This document shows, piece after piece, positions 1-10,497 of a stretch of DNA of 64,000 nt; within the stretch, counting starts at the first letter, position 1, and each line of letters opens with the position of its first letter. The stretch is from Actinobacteria bacterium OV320 (GTDB lineage: Bacteria > Actinomycetota > Actinomycetes > Streptomycetales > Streptomycetaceae). The notes under the pieces were generated by a model. It had not been told where the DNA came from and ran no database searches. It was given only the letters and a program-made list of their open reading frames with translations. The translations under genes and the position numbers were made by a program. The stretch is from assembly GCA_001298545.1 (NCBI GenBank), contig LJCX01000023.1, forward strand, positions 310,001 to 374,000. Direction: 5' to 3'.

Positions 1-772
1 TCGGGGCTCCGTCGCCCGCTCCCGTGTTCTCACCGGCGGCGGCGATCTTCGTCAGCACCTTCATGCCGTCGGCCGACACGGTACCGAACGGCGTGTAGCT
101 CGGCGGGAGCTGACTGTCCTGGTAGACGAGGAAGAACTGGCTGCCGCCGGTGTGCGCCTGACCCGTGTTGGCCATCGCGATCGTGCCCGCCGGGTAGATG
201 TTGTTCTTGAGGCTGGTGTCCTTCAGGTTCTCGTCCGGAATGGTGTAGCCGGGACCGCCGCTGCCGCTGCCCGTCGGGTCACCGCACTGCAGCACGTAGA
301 TGCCGTTGGTGGTGAGACGGTGGCACTTGGTGTGGTCGAAGTAGCCCTTGCCGGCGAGGAAGCTGAACGAGTTCACCGTGTGCGGCGCGGCCTTCGCCTT
401 GAGCGCTATGCCGATGTCCCCGCACGTCGTCGCGAGGGTCATCGTGTACTTCGCCGACTTGTCGATCGTGACCGCCGGCTCCTTCTTCCAGGTCTGCGTC
501 TTGACCGAGCCCGCGGCCGCCTTCTCGCACGGGTCCTTGGCGGCGCTGGGCGTCGCGGACGGCGTCGTCTCCGAGCTCGCGTTCGCCTTGTCGTCGTCCT
601 TCATGACGCCGGTCGCGTACAGCGCGACGCTGCCGATGATGATCACGCCGAGCACCGACGCGATCACCGAGTTGCGCGCACGTGCCTTGCGTCGCGCGGA
701 GGTGCGCCGCTGCTGCTGCCGCAAGAACTTCTCCCGGGCGAGCTGACGCTTCCGCTGTTCCTGGGTGACCAC
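1..772 (-). CDS. Peptidyl-prolyl cis-trans isomerase, cyclophilin type, membrane-anchored (partial)
   Basis: This is a cyclophilin-type proline isomerase that runs off the left edge, so its C-terminus is missing. The chosen GTG start at 772 has a GAGGAGAG ribosome site six bases upstream. The first 30 residues are basic and Arg/Lys/Gln-rich; then comes one hydrophobic segment (about residues 35-57), a short acidic and Ser/Thr/Pro-rich linker, and the cyclophilin fold. Seen family blocks are TTCGDI, VNSFSFLAGKGYFD, the HRL strand with the catalytic-region residues, and GSQFFLVYQDSQLPP. The layout suggests a membrane-tethered enzyme whose isomerase domain faces outside, helping secreted proteins fold. 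It is divergent from the metallo-hydrolase gene that follows. Confidence 0.9.
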   Translation of the reverse strand, partial: MVTQEQRKRQLAREKFLRQQQRRTSARRKARARNSVIASVLGVIIIGSVALYATGVMKDDDKANASSETTPSATPSAAKDPCEKAAAGSVKTQTWKKEPAVTIDKSAKYTMTLATTCGDIGIALKAKAAPHTVNSFSFLAGKGYFDHTKCHRLTTNGIYVLQCGDPTGSGSGGPGYTIPDENLKDTSLKNNIYPAGTIAMANTGQAHTGGSQFFLVYQDSQLPPSYTPFGTVSADGMKVLTKIAAAGENTGAGDGAP

Positions 773-952
773 CGAGTTCTCTCCTCGTGCGTCTCGTACG
801 TCGACTGGGACGCGTGCGTCTTGTGAGCCGACCGCCTGCGTGTGCCCCGTACCGTATATGGGTTCGCTGAGGAATCGGCAGCGCCGGTAGGCTCTGACCA
901 CTGGCGCAGCCGCCCAGAAGCCCACGCGTATCGACACAAACGAAGGACGATC

Positions 953-1669
953 GTGCTCATTGCCGGGTTCCCCGCCGGGGCCTGGGGGACGAACTGTTAT
1001 CTCGTCGCCCCCGCCGCCGGTGAGGAGTGCGTGATCATCGACCCGGGCCACCAGGCGGCCCCAGGAGTCGAGGAAGCGATCAGGAAGCATCGGCTCAAGC
1101 CCGTCGCCGTCGTCCTCACCCACGGCCACATCGACCACGTGGCCTCGGTCGTCCCGGTGTGCGGAGCGCACGACGTACCGGCCTGGATCCACCCCGAGGA
1201 CCGCTACATGATGAGCGACCCCGAGAAGGCGCTCGGCCGGTCCATCGGGATGCCGCTGATGGGCGAGCTGACCGTGGGGGAGCCGGACGACGTCCGTGAG
1301 CTGACCGACGGCGTGGGACTGGACCTGGCCGGTCTGGAGTTCTCCGTCGCCCATGCGCCGGGCCATACCAAGGGGTCGGTGACCTTCCGGATGCCCGAGG
1401 CGGCCGACGTCCCGTCGGTCTTCTTCTCCGGGGATCTGCTGTTCGCCGGCTCCATCGGCCGCACCGACCTGCCCGGCGGCGACATGGCCGAGATGCTCGA
1501 CTCGCTGGCCCGCGTGTGCCTGCCGCTCGAGGACTCGACCGTGGTGCTGTCCGGCCACGGCCCCCAGACGACCATCGGCCAGGAGCGCGCCACCAACCCG
1601 TATCTGCGGCAGGTGGCGGCCGGCGGCCAGGGAGCGGGTACGCACGCCCCTCCCCGACGAGGAATGTGA
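953..1669 (+). CDS. MBL-fold metallo-hydrolase, glyoxalase II-like
   Basis: This 238-residue protein has the metallo-beta-lactamase fold. The zinc signature HGHIDH lies at residues 57-62 and further metal ligands follow in [21 protein letters not shown] and LSGHGPQT, the pattern of hydroxyacylglutathione hydrolase-like thioesterases. The true substrate cannot be read from sequence; Streptomyces use mycothiol rather than glutathione, so a mycothiol or other thioester is plausible (inference). The GTG at 953 is preferred to an upstream in-frame ATG at 842 because GAAGGACG sits just before it and homology begins there. It ends 13 bases before hisS and is probably cotranscribed with it. Confidence 0.85.
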   Translation: MLIAGFPAGAWGTNCYLVAPAAGEECVIIDPGHQAAPGVEEAIRKHRLKPVAVVLTHGHIDHVASVVPVCGAHDVPAWIHPEDRYMMSDPEKALGRSIGMPLMGELTVGEPDDVRELTDGVGLDLAGLEFSVAHAPGHTKGSVTFRMPEAADVPSVFFSGDLLFAGSIGRTDLPGGDMAEMLDSLARVCLPLEDSTVVLSGHGPQTTIGQERATNPYLRQVAAGGQGAGTHAPPRRGM

Positions 1670-1682
1670 CGAGAGACCTTCC

Positions 1683-2945
1683 GTGAGCACCTTTCAGGCC
1701 CCCAAGGGCACGTACGACCTGATTCCGCCGCGTTCCGCGAAGTTCCTCGCGGTGCGCGAGGCGATCGCCGCCCCGCTGCGCAACTCCGGCTACGGCTACG
1801 TCGAGACGCCCGGCTTCGAGGACGTCAACCTGTTCGCGCGCGGTGTGGGTGAGTCCACCGACATCGTCAGCAAGGAGATGTACGCCTTCGAGACCAAGGG
1901 AGGTGACCAGCTGGCCCTGCGCCCGGAGGGCACGGCGTCCGTGCTGCGCGCCGCCCTGGAGGCGAACCTGCACAAGCAGGGCAACCTGCCGGTCAAGCTC
2001 TGGTACTCGGGCTCGTACTACCGGTACGAGAAGCCGCAGGCGGGCCGGTACCGGCACTTCTCCCAGGTCGGTGCCGAGGCGATCGGCGCGGAGGACCCGG
2101 CGCTGGACGCCGAGCTGATCATCCTGGCCGACCAGGCGTACCGGTCGCTGGGGCTGCGCGACTTCCGCATCCTCCTGAACAGCCTCGGCGACAAGGAGTG
2201 CCGTCCGGTGTACCGGGAGGCGCTCCAGACCTTCCTGCGGGGCCTGGACCTCGACGAGGACACGCTGCGCCGCGCGGAGATCAACCCGCTGCGGGTCCTG
2301 GACGACAAGCGCGAGGCGGTCCAGAAGCAGCTCGGGGGCGCGCCGCTCCTGCGTGACTACCTCTGCGACGCGTGCAAGGCGTACCACGAGGAGGTCCGTG
2401 AGCTGATCACGGCGGCCGGCGTGGTCTTCGAGGACGATCCGAAGCTGGTCCGCGGCCTCGACTACTACACCCGCACGACCTTCGAGTTCGTCCACGACGG
2501 TCTGGGCTCGCAGTCCGCGGTGGGCGGTGGCGGCCGCTACGACGGTCTCTCCGAGATGATCGGCGGCCCCGCGCTGCCGTCGGTGGGCTGGGCGCTGGGC
2601 GTCGACCGCACGGTGCTGGCGCTGGAGGCGGAGGGCGTGGAGCTGGAGCTGCCCGCCGCGACCTCCGTGTTCGCCGTCCCGCTCGGCGAGGAGGCCCGCC
2701 GGGTCCTCTTCGCGAAGGTCACCGAACTGCGCAAGCTCGGTGTCGCGGCGGACTTCTCGTACGGCTCCAGGGGGCTCAAGGGCGCCATGAAGAGCGCCAA
2801 CCGCAGCGGGGCCCGCTACACGATCGTCGCCGGCGAACGCGATCTCGCCGAGGGCGTCGTCCAGCTCAAGGACATGGAGTCCGGCGAGCAGACGGCGATC
2901 GGCGTCAACGAGATCGTGGCGGAACTGGAGTCGAAGCTGGGCTGA
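1683..2945 (+). CDS. hisS: Histidyl-tRNA synthetase
   Basis: This class II aminoacyl-tRNA synthetase charges tRNA-His. The 420-residue length is normal for the family. It opens with [13 protein letters not shown], carries the motif 2 stretch [19 protein letters not shown], and has the histidine-specific [15 protein letters not shown] block at about 257-271 with the following GGGGRYDGL motif 3. The C-terminal anticodon-binding domain starts near residue 330. The GTG start follows a GAGAGA-type ribosome site. It is the last gene before a strong terminator hairpin. Confidence 0.98.
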   Translation: MSTFQAPKGTYDLIPPRSAKFLAVREAIAAPLRNSGYGYVETPGFEDVNLFARGVGESTDIVSKEMYAFETKGGDQLALRPEGTASVLRAALEANLHKQGNLPVKLWYSGSYYRYEKPQAGRYRHFSQVGAEAIGAEDPALDAELIILADQAYRSLGLRDFRILLNSLGDKECRPVYREALQTFLRGLDLDEDTLRRAEINPLRVLDDKREAVQKQLGGAPLLRDYLCDACKAYHEEVRELITAAGVVFEDDPKLVRGLDYYTRTTFEFVHDGLGSQSAVGGGGRYDGLSEMIGGPALPSVGWALGVDRTVLALEAEGVELELPAATSVFAVPLGEEARRVLFAKVTELRKLGVAADFSYGSRGLKGAMKSANRSGARYTIVAGERDLAEGVVQLKDMESGEQTAIGVNEIVAELESKLG

Positions 2946-2963
2946 CGGGCGCGGGAGCCCGAG

Positions 2964-2995
2964 GAAGGCGCCGGGTCGGGCGACCCGGCGCCTTC
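2964..2995 (+). terminator. Terminator hairpin after hisS
   Basis: A perfect 15-bp inverted repeat (2964-2978 with 2981-2995) with a two-base centre starts 18 bases after the hisS stop and is followed by TTCGTCAT. There is no long U-tract, which is usual for Streptomyces terminators. The 280-base gap up to the next gene shows nothing else convincing. Confidence 0.8.
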
Positions 2996-3225
2996 GTCAT
3001 GCGCCGCAACGTCAACCTGGCGGCCGCCCGTTCGTCCTGGGGAGGGCGCCGTCGTCCGAGCGCCACGCACGCGTGCCGGTGTGCGCCTGGCCTTGGCCGG
3101 AACCGAACGCCGCGGGACGGCCTTACGTACTTCCTTATGCGCAGCGAACGGTGCGCACCCGGCCCGGTGCGGCACAATGGCCCCTGCCCGAAGATGGTCC
3201 AACTCTCAAGTGACGGATCGGCGTG

Positions 3226-3885
3226 ATGAGCAAGACGACAGTCAAAGACGTCTCCACGGAGTCCGAGCCCGAGCGCGTCACCGCGACCGAGCCCCGGACC
3301 GTGGGCGGCAGCCGTGCGTTCGCGATCCTGCTGCTGATCACCGGTGCCGCCGGTCTGCTGGCCGCCTGGGTCATCACGCTCGACAAGTTCAAGATCCTCG
3401 AGGCCAAGGTCGCCGGCGAGACCTTCACGCCCAGTTGCAGCATCAGCCCGATCATCAGCTGCGGCAGCGTCATGGAGAGCAAGCAGGCCGCCGCCTTCGG
3501 CTTCCCCAACCCGATGCTCGGGCTCGTCGCCTACGGCATCGTGATCTGTGTCGGCATGAGCCTGCTGACCCGGGTCGCGTTCCCGCGCTGGTACTGGCTG
3601 ACCTTCAACTTCGGCACGCTCTTCGGCGTGGCCTTCTGCACCTGGCTCCAGTACCAGTCCCTGTACGAGATCAACGCCCTGTGCCTGTGGTGCTCGCTGG
3701 CCTGGGTCGCGACGATCACCATGTTCTGGTACGTCACCTCGTTCAACGTGCGCAACGACCTGCTGCCCGCCCCGGGCTGGCTGAAGCGCTTCCTCGGCGA
3801 GTTCACCTGGGTCCTGCCGGTCACCCACGTCGGCATCATCGCCATGCTGATCCTGACCCGCTGGGGCGCGGACCTCTGGGCCTGA
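3226..3885 (+). CDS. Vitamin K epoxide reductase (VKOR) family membrane protein
   Basis: This 219-residue integral membrane protein has the bacterial VKOR pattern: a cysteine pair at 71 and 79 in a periplasmic-type loop and the redox CxxC (CLWC, 153-156) at the start of a later helix, with about five hydrophobic segments. Bacterial VKORs reoxidise a DsbA-like thiol oxidase with quinone, so the likely role is disulfide formation in exported proteins. No DsbA partner is next to it. A GTG three bases upstream (3223) could also serve as start. The first 30 residues are a soluble, charged tail. Confidence 0.88.
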   Translation: MSKTTVKDVSTESEPERVTATEPRTVGGSRAFAILLLITGAAGLLAAWVITLDKFKILEAKVAGETFTPSCSISPIISCGSVMESKQAAAFGFPNPMLGLVAYGIVICVGMSLLTRVAFPRWYWLTFNFGTLFGVAFCTWLQYQSLYEINALCLWCSLAWVATITMFWYVTSFNVRNDLLPAPGWLKRFLGEFTWVLPVTHVGIIAMLILTRWGADLWA

Positions 3886-3955
3886 GCCCGGCACCGGACA
3901 GGCGCCGGAGCAGGCCGCGCACCGGGCGCCGGACAGGACTGTCAGACCTCTGACG

Positions 3956-3969
3956 TAGGCTCCGACGTG
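3956..3969 (+). promoter_or_regulatory. Candidate -10 element giving a leaderless rarA transcript
   Basis: TAGGCT at 3956-3961 lies eight bases before the GTG start of rarA, and no Shine-Dalgarno sequence precedes that start. This spacing would place the transcript 5' end at or next to the start codon. No clear -35 element is visible, so confidence is low. Confidence 0.35.
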
Positions 3970-5324
3970 TGGAGCCCGACCTGTTCACCGCCGCAGCCGA
4001 AGACCGCCAGGAGAAGGACCCCACCGGGAGCCCCCTGGCGGTCCGGATGCGCCCGCGCACCCTCGACGAGGTGGTGGGCCAGCAGCACCTGCTGAAGCCG
4101 GGCTCACCCCTGCGCCGCCTGGTCGGCGAGGGCGCCACGGGCCCGGCCGGGCCCTCGTCGGTGATCCTCTGGGGGCCGCCCGGCACCGGGAAGACCACCC
4201 TGGCGTACGTCGTCTCCAAGGCCACCAACAAGCGGTTCGTCGAACTGTCGGCCATCACCGCGGGCGTCAAGGAGGTCCGCGCCGTCATCGACGGCGCCCG
4301 CCGCGCCATCGGCGGCTACGGCAAGGAGACCGTCCTCTTCCTCGACGAGATCCACCGCTTCAGCAAGGCCCAGCAGGACTCCCTCCTGCCGGCCGTCGAG
4401 AACCGCTGGGTGACGCTGATCGCGGCGACCACCGAGAACCCGTACTTCTCGGTGATCTCGCCCCTTCTCTCCCGCTCCCTCCTGCTGACCCTCGAGCCCC
4501 TCACCGACGACGACCTGCGGGACCTCGTCCGGCGCGCCCTGACCGACGAGCGCGGCCTCAAGGGCGCCCTCACCCTCCCCGAGGACACCGAGGCGCATCT
4601 GCTGCGCATCGCCGGCGGCGACGCCCGCCGCGCGCTCACCGCCCTGGAGGCCGCCGCCGGGGCCGCCCTGGACCAGGACGAGAGCGGGATCAGCCTGCAG
4701 ACCCTGGAGCAGACCGTCGACCGCGCGGCGGTGAAGTACGACCGTGACGGCGACCAGCACTACGACGTCGCCAGCGCCCTCATCAAGTCCATCCGCGGTT
4801 CGGACGTCGACGCGGCCCTGCACTACCTGGCCCGCATGATCGAGGCCGGCGAGGACCCCCGCTTCATCGCCCGCCGTCTGATGATCTCCGCCAGCGAGGA
4901 CATCGGCCTCGCCGATCCGGGCGCGCTGCCCCTCGCGGTCGCCGCCGCCCAGGCCGTCGCGATGATCGGCTTCCCGGAGGCCGCCCTCACGCTCAGCCAC
5001 ACCACCATCGCCCTCGCCCTGGCACCCAAGTCCAACGCCGCGACGACCGCGATCGGCGCCGCCCTGGAAGACGTACGCAAGGGGCTGGCCGGCCCGGTGC
5101 CGCCGCATCTGCGCGACGGGCACTACAAGGGAGCCGCCAAGCTGGGGCACGCGCAGGGGTACGTGTATCCGCACGACCTGCCCGAGGGCATCGCCGCCCA
5201 GCAGTACGCCCCGGACGCCATCAAGGACCGTGAGTACTACGAGCCCACCCGGCACGGAGCCGAGGCCCGCTACGCGGACGCGGTCGAGTGGACCCGGCAG
5301 CACCTCGGTCGCAACGGGTCCTGA
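3969..5324 (+). CDS. rarA: Replication-associated recombination protein A (RarA/MgsA AAA+ ATPase)
   Basis: This 451-residue AAA+ ATPase belongs to the RarA/MgsA/WRNIP1 family, which acts at stalled replication forks. Walker [10 protein letters not shown] is near residue 68 and Walker [10 protein letters not shown] near 121; TTENPYFSV and the arginine finger block SPLLSRS follow. The C-terminal two thirds contain the family block with DIGLADP and the HYKGAAKLG stretch near the end. The start is the GTG at 3969; it has no ribosome site and may be leaderless. The next gene, rpsD, is 301 bases away and seems to have its own transcription start. Confidence 0.93.
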   Translation: MEPDLFTAAAEDRQEKDPTGSPLAVRMRPRTLDEVVGQQHLLKPGSPLRRLVGEGATGPAGPSSVILWGPPGTGKTTLAYVVSKATNKRFVELSAITAGVKEVRAVIDGARRAIGGYGKETVLFLDEIHRFSKAQQDSLLPAVENRWVTLIAATTENPYFSVISPLLSRSLLLTLEPLTDDDLRDLVRRALTDERGLKGALTLPEDTEAHLLRIAGGDARRALTALEAAAGAALDQDESGISLQTLEQTVDRAAVKYDRDGDQHYDVASALIKSIRGSDVDAALHYLARMIEAGEDPRFIARRLMISASEDIGLADPGALPLAVAAAQAVAMIGFPEAALTLSHTTIALALAPKSNAATTAIGAALEDVRKGLAGPVPPHLRDGHYKGAAKLGHAQGYVYPHDLPEGIAAQQYAPDAIKDREYYEPTRHGAEARYADAVEWTRQHLGRNGS

Positions 5325-5625
5325 GCACCCTGTAGACTCGCCCGAAGTGCCGCGTCCCGTGCAGTCAGAACAGGACAGTCGGCCGGAGCACGGTCCTCGG
5401 ACCTCGTTCCAGGAGCGTCGCGCACCGTCCAACGGTGTCGCGGGCAGCCCATCACCACCCGGAATTCCGGGACCGGTCGGTGGGCAACTCGCGTGCTGCA
5501 TGTATGTGCCCAGACCAGGGGAGCGGCTGCCCGACAGGTTCCACGCGGACCCGACGGGTTTCCCCGGCTGCGGATGCGACCTCCCTTAACCCTGACAAGC
5601 CGGAAATTCTGGAAAGAGAGAGATC
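5325..5625 (+). other. Leader/promoter region of rpsD
   Basis: These 301 bases hold no credible gene. TAGACT at 5333-5338, right after the rarA stop, resembles a Streptomyces -10 element but has no good -35 partner. If used, it would give a leader of about 280 nt for rpsD. Ribosomal protein S4 represses its own mRNA in some bacteria, so a regulatory structure is possible, but I could not identify one. A GAAAGAGAGAG ribosome site lies just before the rpsD start. Confidence 0.4.
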
Positions 5626-6240
5626 GTGGCGAACCAGCCCCGTCCCAAGGTCAAGAAGTCGCGTGCCCTCGGCATCGCGCTGACCCCGAAGGCCGTCAAG
5701 TACTTCGAGGCCCGCCCCTACCCGCCGGGTGAGCACGGCCGTGGCCGCAAGCAGAACTCGGACTACAAGGTCCGTCTGCTCGAGAAGCAGCGTCTGCGCG
5801 CGCAGTACGACGTGTCCGAGCGCCAGCTCGTCCGCGCCTACGAGCGTGCCTCCAAGGTCCAGGGCAAGACCGGTGAGGCCCTGATCATCGAGCTCGAGCG
5901 CCGTCTCGACGCGCTGGTCCTGCGTTCGGGCATCGCCCGCACGATCTACCAGGCCCGCCAGATGGTCGTCCACGGCCACATCGAGGTCAACGGCCAGAAG
6001 GTCGACAAGCCGTCCTTCCGCGTCAAGCCGGACGACGTCGTCATGGTGCGCGAGCGCAGCCGTGAGAAGACGCTGTTCTCGATCTCCCGCGAGGGTGGCT
6101 TCGCCCCCGACGGCGAGACCCCGCGCTACCTCCAGGTGAACCTCCGCGCCCTGGCCTTCCGCCTGGACCGTGAGCCGAACCGCAAGGAGATCCCGGTGAT
6201 CTGCGACGAGCAGCTCGTCGTCGAGTACTACGCCCGCTGA
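5626..6240 (+). CDS. rpsD: 30S ribosomal protein S4
   Basis: This 204-residue protein is ribosomal protein S4, a primary 16S rRNA-binding protein of the small subunit. The S4 RNA-binding domain is clear from [19 protein letters not shown] to [17 protein letters not shown] (about residues 90-130). The N-terminal part shown here lacks a zinc-type CxxC cluster, so it is the cysteine-free form. It stands alone rather than in an alpha operon with rpsM, rpsK and rpoA, the arrangement I expect for Streptomyces. A GTG start with an A/G-rich ribosome site supports the chosen coordinates. Confidence 0.98.
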   Translation: MANQPRPKVKKSRALGIALTPKAVKYFEARPYPPGEHGRGRKQNSDYKVRLLEKQRLRAQYDVSERQLVRAYERASKVQGKTGEALIIELERRLDALVLRSGIARTIYQARQMVVHGHIEVNGQKVDKPSFRVKPDDVVMVRERSREKTLFSISREGGFAPDGETPRYLQVNLRALAFRLDREPNRKEIPVICDEQLVVEYYAR

Positions 6241-6287
6241 TCCCCTTCCGGATCGGTCTGCGGCGGTCTTAGGACTTCTGCGCCAAG

Positions 6288-6334
6288 GCCCGTCGTCTCC
6301 CTGCCCTTCGGGGCAGGTGGGACGGCGGGCTTTC
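6288..6334 (+). terminator. Terminator hairpin after rpsD
   Basis: A long stem pairs 6288-6297 with 6321-6330, and an inner stem (6300-6306 with 6311-6317) is closed by a UUCG tetraloop. The element ends in CTTTCG. It is a good intrinsic terminator about 50 bases after the rpsD stop. Confidence 0.8.
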
Positions 6335-6423
6335 GCACGCCTAATCCGGTACGGAACGCCGGCGTCGGCGCGATAGGCTCGCCTCCAGAGATAGGTGTTC
6401 GTCAGACAGGGAGCGGGTGCGCA

Positions 6424-6864
6424 GTGTCCGGTGGAGAGGTGGCCGGCATCCTGGTGGCCGTGTTCTGGGCGATCCTGGTCTCCTTCCTCGCCGTCGCGCT
6501 GGCGAGGCTGGCCCAGACGCTCAGGGCGACCACCAGACTCGTCGCCGACGTGACCGAGCAGGCCGTGCCGCTGCTGGCCGACGCCTCCGCGGCGGTGCGT
6601 TCCGCGCAGACCCAGATCGACCGGGTCGACGCGATCGCCACCGACGTCCAGGAAGTCACGTCGAACGCCTCTGCGCTGTCCACCACGGTCGCCTCCACCT
6701 TCGGCGGCCCCCTGGTGAAGGTCGCCGCCTTCGGCTACGGCGTCCGCCGGGCCCTCGGCGGCCGCAAGGACGACGTGCCCGCCGGGGAGCCCCGGCGGAC
6801 CGTGATCGTGGGCCGAACGGTCTCCCGGCGGGAGAAGCGCAAGCCCCGTGGAAAGAGGGACTGA
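6424..6864 (+). CDS. DUF948-family small membrane protein
   Basis: This 146-residue protein has one N-terminal hydrophobic segment (about residues 5-28), then a heptad-like helical stretch rich in Ala, Val and Gln, and a very basic tail ending RREKRKPRGKRD. This is the DUF948 layout; the molecular function is unknown. It sits directly before another small protein and alaS and is followed after eight bases by the next gene, so the group is probably one operon. The GTG start is at the beginning of the hydrophobic region. Confidence 0.8.
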   Translation: MSGGEVAGILVAVFWAILVSFLAVALARLAQTLRATTRLVADVTEQAVPLLADASAAVRSAQTQIDRVDAIATDVQEVTSNASALSTTVASTFGGPLVKVAAFGYGVRRALGGRKDDVPAGEPRRTVIVGRTVSRREKRKPRGKRD

Positions 6865-6872
6865 GACCAGCG

Positions 6873-7229
6873 ATGTTCCGCCGTACCTTCTGGTTCACCA
6901 CGGGCGTCGCCGCCGGTGTCTGGGCCACCACCAAGGTCAATCGCAAGCTGAAGCAGCTGACCCCCGAGAGCCTGGCCGCGACCGCGGCCAACAAGGCGCT
7001 CGAGACGGGAGCGCGCCTCAAGGACCGCGCGGTGGGCTTCGCGCTCGACGTCCGCGACAACATGGCCCAGCGGGAGGCCGAGCTGGGGGAGGCGCTGGGG
7101 ATCCACGACGACCCCGAACTCCCCGCGCCCCGGCGGTACAACGCCATCGAGAGCAACCGCAGCACCCCCAAGTACCCCGAGCACATCGAGAACACGACGT
7201 ACTCGCACAACCGGAATGAGGACCACTGA
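6873..7229 (+). CDS. Small conserved protein upstream of alaS (DUF6167-like)
   Basis: This 118-residue protein begins [21 protein letters not shown], a short amphipathic or membrane-binding N-terminus, followed by a helical basic region and a polar tail. I recognise it only as the conserved actinobacterial protein usually found between the DUF948 gene and alaS; no enzymatic motif is visible. Its TGA overlaps the alaS ATG by one base, which points to translational coupling. Confidence 0.75.
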   Translation: MFRRTFWFTTGVAAGVWATTKVNRKLKQLTPESLAATAANKALETGARLKDRAVGFALDVRDNMAQREAELGEALGIHDDPELPAPRRYNAIESNRSTPKYPEHIENTTYSHNRNEDH

Positions 7230-9901
7230 TGGAGTCGGCCGAGATCCGCCGCCGCTGGCTGAGCTTCTACGAGGAGCGCGGGCACACCGTCGTCCCTTCG
7301 GCGTCGCTCATCGCGGACGACCCGACTCTGCTCCTGGTCCCCGCCGGCATGGTCCCCTTCAAGCCGTACTTCCTCGGCGAGGTCAAGCCGCCGTGGTCGC
7401 GAGCCACCAGCGTGCAGAAGTGCGTGCGCACGCCCGACATCGAAGAGGTCGGCAAGACCACCCGCCACGGCACCTTCTTCCAGATGTGCGGCAACTTCTC
7501 CTTCGGCGACTACTTCAAGGAAGGCGCCATCAAGTACGCCTGGGAGCTGCTCACCACGCCCCAGGACAAGGGTGGTTACGGCCTGGAGCCGGAGAAGCTC
7601 TGGATCACGGTCTACAAGGACGACGACGAGGCCGAGCGCATCTGGCACGACGTCGTCGGCGTGCCCAAGGAGCGCATCCAGCGCCTCGGCATGAAGGACA
7701 ACTACTGGTCCATGGGCGTCCCCGGACCCTGTGGCCCCTGTTCCGAGATCAACTACGACCGCGGCCCGGAGTTCGGCGTCGAGGGCGGCCCCGCCGTCAA
7801 CGACGAGCGGTACGTGGAGATCTGGAACCTCGTCTTCATGCAGTACGAGCGTGGCGAGGGAATCGGCAAGGACAACTTCGAGATCCTGGGCGACCTGCCG
7901 AGCAAGAACATCGACACGGGCCTCGGCCTGGAACGCCTCGCCATGATTCTGCAGGGCGTGCAGAACATGTACGAGATCGACACCTCGATGGCCGTCATCA
8001 AGAAGGCCACCGAACTGACCGGCGTCGAGTACGGCGAGGCCCACGAGTCGGACGTCTCGCTGCGCGTGGTCACCGACCACATGCGCACCTCCGTGATGCT
8101 CATCGGCGACGGCGTCACCCCCGGCAACGAGGGCCGCGGTTACGTGCTGCGCCGCATCATGCGCCGCGCCATCCGCAACATGCGTCTCCTCGGCGCCGGC
8201 GGCCCGGTCGTCAAGGACCTCATCGACACCGTCATCGACATGATGGGGCAGCAGTACCCGGAGCTGGTCACCGACCGCGAGCGCATCGAGAAGGTCGCCC
8301 TCGCCGAGGAGAACGCCTTCCTCAAGACGCTCAAGGCCGGCACCAACATCCTCGACACCGCCGTCACCGAGACCAAGCAGTCCGGTGGCGCGGTGCTGGC
8401 CGGCGACAAGGCCTTCCTGCTCCACGACACCTGGGGCTTCCCGATCGACCTCACCCTCGAGATGGCCGCCGAGCAGGGGCTGTCCGTGGACGAGGACGGC
8501 TTCCGCCGCCTGATGAAGGAGCAGCGGGAACGCGCCAAGGCCGACGCCCAGGCCAAGAAGACCGGGCACGCCGGCGTGGGCGCCTACCGCGAGATCGCCG
8601 ACCGGGCCGGTGCGACCGACTTCATCGGTTACTCCGACACCGAGGGCGAGTCGACGATCGTCGGCATCCTCGTCGACGGCGCCTCCTCGCCGGCCGCCAC
8701 CGAGGGCGACGAGGTCGAGATCGTCCTCGACCGCACCCCGTTCTACGCCGAGGGCGGCGGCCAGATCGGCGACACCGGCCGTATCAAGGTGGACACCGGC
8801 GCCGTCATCGAGATCCGCGACACCCAGAAGCCGGTTCCCGGCGTGTACGTCCACAAGGGTGTCGTCCAGGTCGGCGAGGTCACGCTCGGCGCCAAGGCCC
8901 ACGCCTCGATCGACCGGCGCCGCCGCACGGCCATCGCCCGCGCCCACTCGGCCACCCACCTCACGCACCAGGCGCTGCGCGACGCCCTCGGCCCGACGGC
9001 CGCCCAGGCCGGTTCCGAGAACCAGCCCGGCCGCTTCCGCTTCGACTTCGGTTCCCCGTCCGCCGTCCCGACGGCCGTGATGACCGACGTCGAGCAGAAG
9101 ATCAACGAGATCCTCGCCCGCGACCTGGACGTCCGTGCCGACGTCATGGGCATCGACGAGGCCAAGAAGCAGGGCGCCATCGCCGAGTTCGGCGAGAAGT
9201 ACGGCGAGCGGGTCCGGGTCGTGACCATCGGTGACTTCTCCAAGGAGCTGTGCGGTGGCACCCATGTGCACAACACCTCCCAGCTGGGCCTGGTGAAGCT
9301 GCTCGGCGAGTCGTCGATCGGCTCGGGCGTCCGCCGCATCGAGGCCCTCGTCGGCGTCGACGCCTACAACTTCCTGGCCCGTGAGCACACGGTCGTCGCC
9401 CAGCTCCAGGAGCTGATCAAGGGCCGTCCGGAGGAGCTCCCGGAGAAGGTCTCCGCCATGCTCGGCAAGCTGAAGGACGCCGAGAAGGAGATCGAGAAGT
9501 TCCGCGCGGAGAAGGTGCTGCAGGCCGCCGCCGGCCTCGCGGAGTCCGCCAAGGACGTCCGCGGTGTCGCCCTCGTCACCGGTCAGGTCCCGGACGGCAC
9601 GAGCCCCGACGACCTGCGCAGGCTCGTCCTCGACGTGCGCGGCCGCATCCAGGGTGGCCGGGCCGCCGTGGTCGCCCTGTTCACGGTCAACAACGGCAAG
9701 CCGCTGACGGTCATCGCCACCAACGAGGCCGCCCGCGAGCGCGGTCTCAAGGCCGGCGACCTGGTCCGCACGGCTGCCAAGACCCTCGGTGGTGGCGGCG
9801 GCGGCAAGCCGGACGTCGCCCAGGGCGGTGGCCAGAACCCGGCCGCCGTCGGCGACGCCGTCGACGCCGTCGAGCGGCTCGTGGCGGAATCGGCCAAGTG
9901 A
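7229..9901 (+). CDS. alaS: Alanyl-tRNA synthetase
   Basis: This 890-residue enzyme charges tRNA-Ala. The class II catalytic core occupies roughly the first 460 residues, including [33 protein letters not shown] motif pieces. The editing domain carries the zinc-type motifs HSATHLTH (near 572) and CGGTHVHNT (near 674), which clear mischarged Ser and Gly. The C-terminal region has the coiled-coil and a Gly-rich [15 protein letters not shown] block (DHHA1-type domain). It overlaps the preceding gene by one base and ruvX by four. Confidence 0.98.
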   Translation: MESAEIRRRWLSFYEERGHTVVPSASLIADDPTLLLVPAGMVPFKPYFLGEVKPPWSRATSVQKCVRTPDIEEVGKTTRHGTFFQMCGNFSFGDYFKEGAIKYAWELLTTPQDKGGYGLEPEKLWITVYKDDDEAERIWHDVVGVPKERIQRLGMKDNYWSMGVPGPCGPCSEINYDRGPEFGVEGGPAVNDERYVEIWNLVFMQYERGEGIGKDNFEILGDLPSKNIDTGLGLERLAMILQGVQNMYEIDTSMAVIKKATELTGVEYGEAHESDVSLRVVTDHMRTSVMLIGDGVTPGNEGRGYVLRRIMRRAIRNMRLLGAGGPVVKDLIDTVIDMMGQQYPELVTDRERIEKVALAEENAFLKTLKAGTNILDTAVTETKQSGGAVLAGDKAFLLHDTWGFPIDLTLEMAAEQGLSVDEDGFRRLMKEQRERAKADAQAKKTGHAGVGAYREIADRAGATDFIGYSDTEGESTIVGILVDGASSPAATEGDEVEIVLDRTPFYAEGGGQIGDTGRIKVDTGAVIEIRDTQKPVPGVYVHKGVVQVGEVTLGAKAHASIDRRRRTAIARAHSATHLTHQALRDALGPTAAQAGSENQPGRFRFDFGSPSAVPTAVMTDVEQKINEILARDLDVRADVMGIDEAKKQGAIAEFGEKYGERVRVVTIGDFSKELCGGTHVHNTSQLGLVKLLGESSIGSGVRRIEALVGVDAYNFLAREHTVVAQLQELIKGRPEELPEKVSAMLGKLKDAEKEIEKFRAEKVLQAAAGLAESAKDVRGVALVTGQVPDGTSPDDLRRLVLDVRGRIQGGRAAVVALFTVNNGKPLTVIATNEAARERGLKAGDLVRTAAKTLGGGGGGKPDVAQGGGQNPAAVGDAVDAVERLVAESAK

Positions 9902-10374
9902 GCGAGCCGATGAGGAAGGGCCGTCGACTCGCGATCGACGTCGGGGACGCCCGGATCGGGGTCGCCTCGTGCGACCCCGACGGGATCCTCGCCACTCCGG
10001 TGGAGACGGTCCCCGGCCGGGATGTCCCCGCGGCCTACCGCCGGCTCGGACAACTGGTCGAGGAGTACGAGCCGATCGAGGTCGTCGTGGGTCTGCCTCG
10101 CTCCCTCAAGGGGGGCGAGGGGCCGGCCGCGGTGAAGGTCCGCGGCTTCGCGCAGGAGCTGGCGAACAAAATCGCGCCCGTATCCGTACGTCTGGTGGAC
10201 GAGAGGATGACGACCGTGACGGCCAGTCAGGGACTGCGTGCCTCGGGCGTGAAGGCCAAGAAGGGCCGCTCGGTGATCGACCAGGCGGCCGCTGTGATCA
10301 TCCTTCAGCAGGCCCTGGAATCCGAACGGGTGTCAGGCAAGGCACCGGGCGAGGGCGTCGAAGTGGTTGTCTGA
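9898..10374 (+). CDS. ruvX: Holliday junction resolvase-like protein RuvX (YqgF)
   Basis: This 158-residue RNase H-like fold protein has the family opening [19 protein letters not shown] with the catalytic Asp, the [14 protein letters not shown] block and [11 protein letters not shown]. YqgF proteins take part in 16S rRNA 5'-end processing and have been proposed as alternative Holliday junction resolvases. The GTG start overlaps the alaS stop by four bases, so it is translationally coupled. Confidence 0.92.
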   Translation: MSEPMRKGRRLAIDVGDARIGVASCDPDGILATPVETVPGRDVPAAYRRLGQLVEEYEPIEVVVGLPRSLKGGEGPAAVKVRGFAQELANKIAPVSVRLVDERMTTVTASQGLRASGVKAKKGRSVIDQAAAVIILQQALESERVSGKAPGEGVEVVV

Positions 10375-10497
10375 TCGCGATACGGTAACGTTCCGCGCGA
10401 TGTGGCGGTGTTCGAACAGCTGCCGCACAGAGAGAGACGGAACGGTGACGGGCCGGAAAAAGCCGCGTGATCGCCGCCTCGCGGCTCTAGGGGATCG

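Noticed and set aside
6656..9388. Minus-strand open frame of 910 codons opposite alaS
   Set aside because: It is the mirror of a high-GC coding frame; the translation is low-complexity Asp/Val/Gly/Leu with no family motif, while the plus strand encodes a complete alaS.
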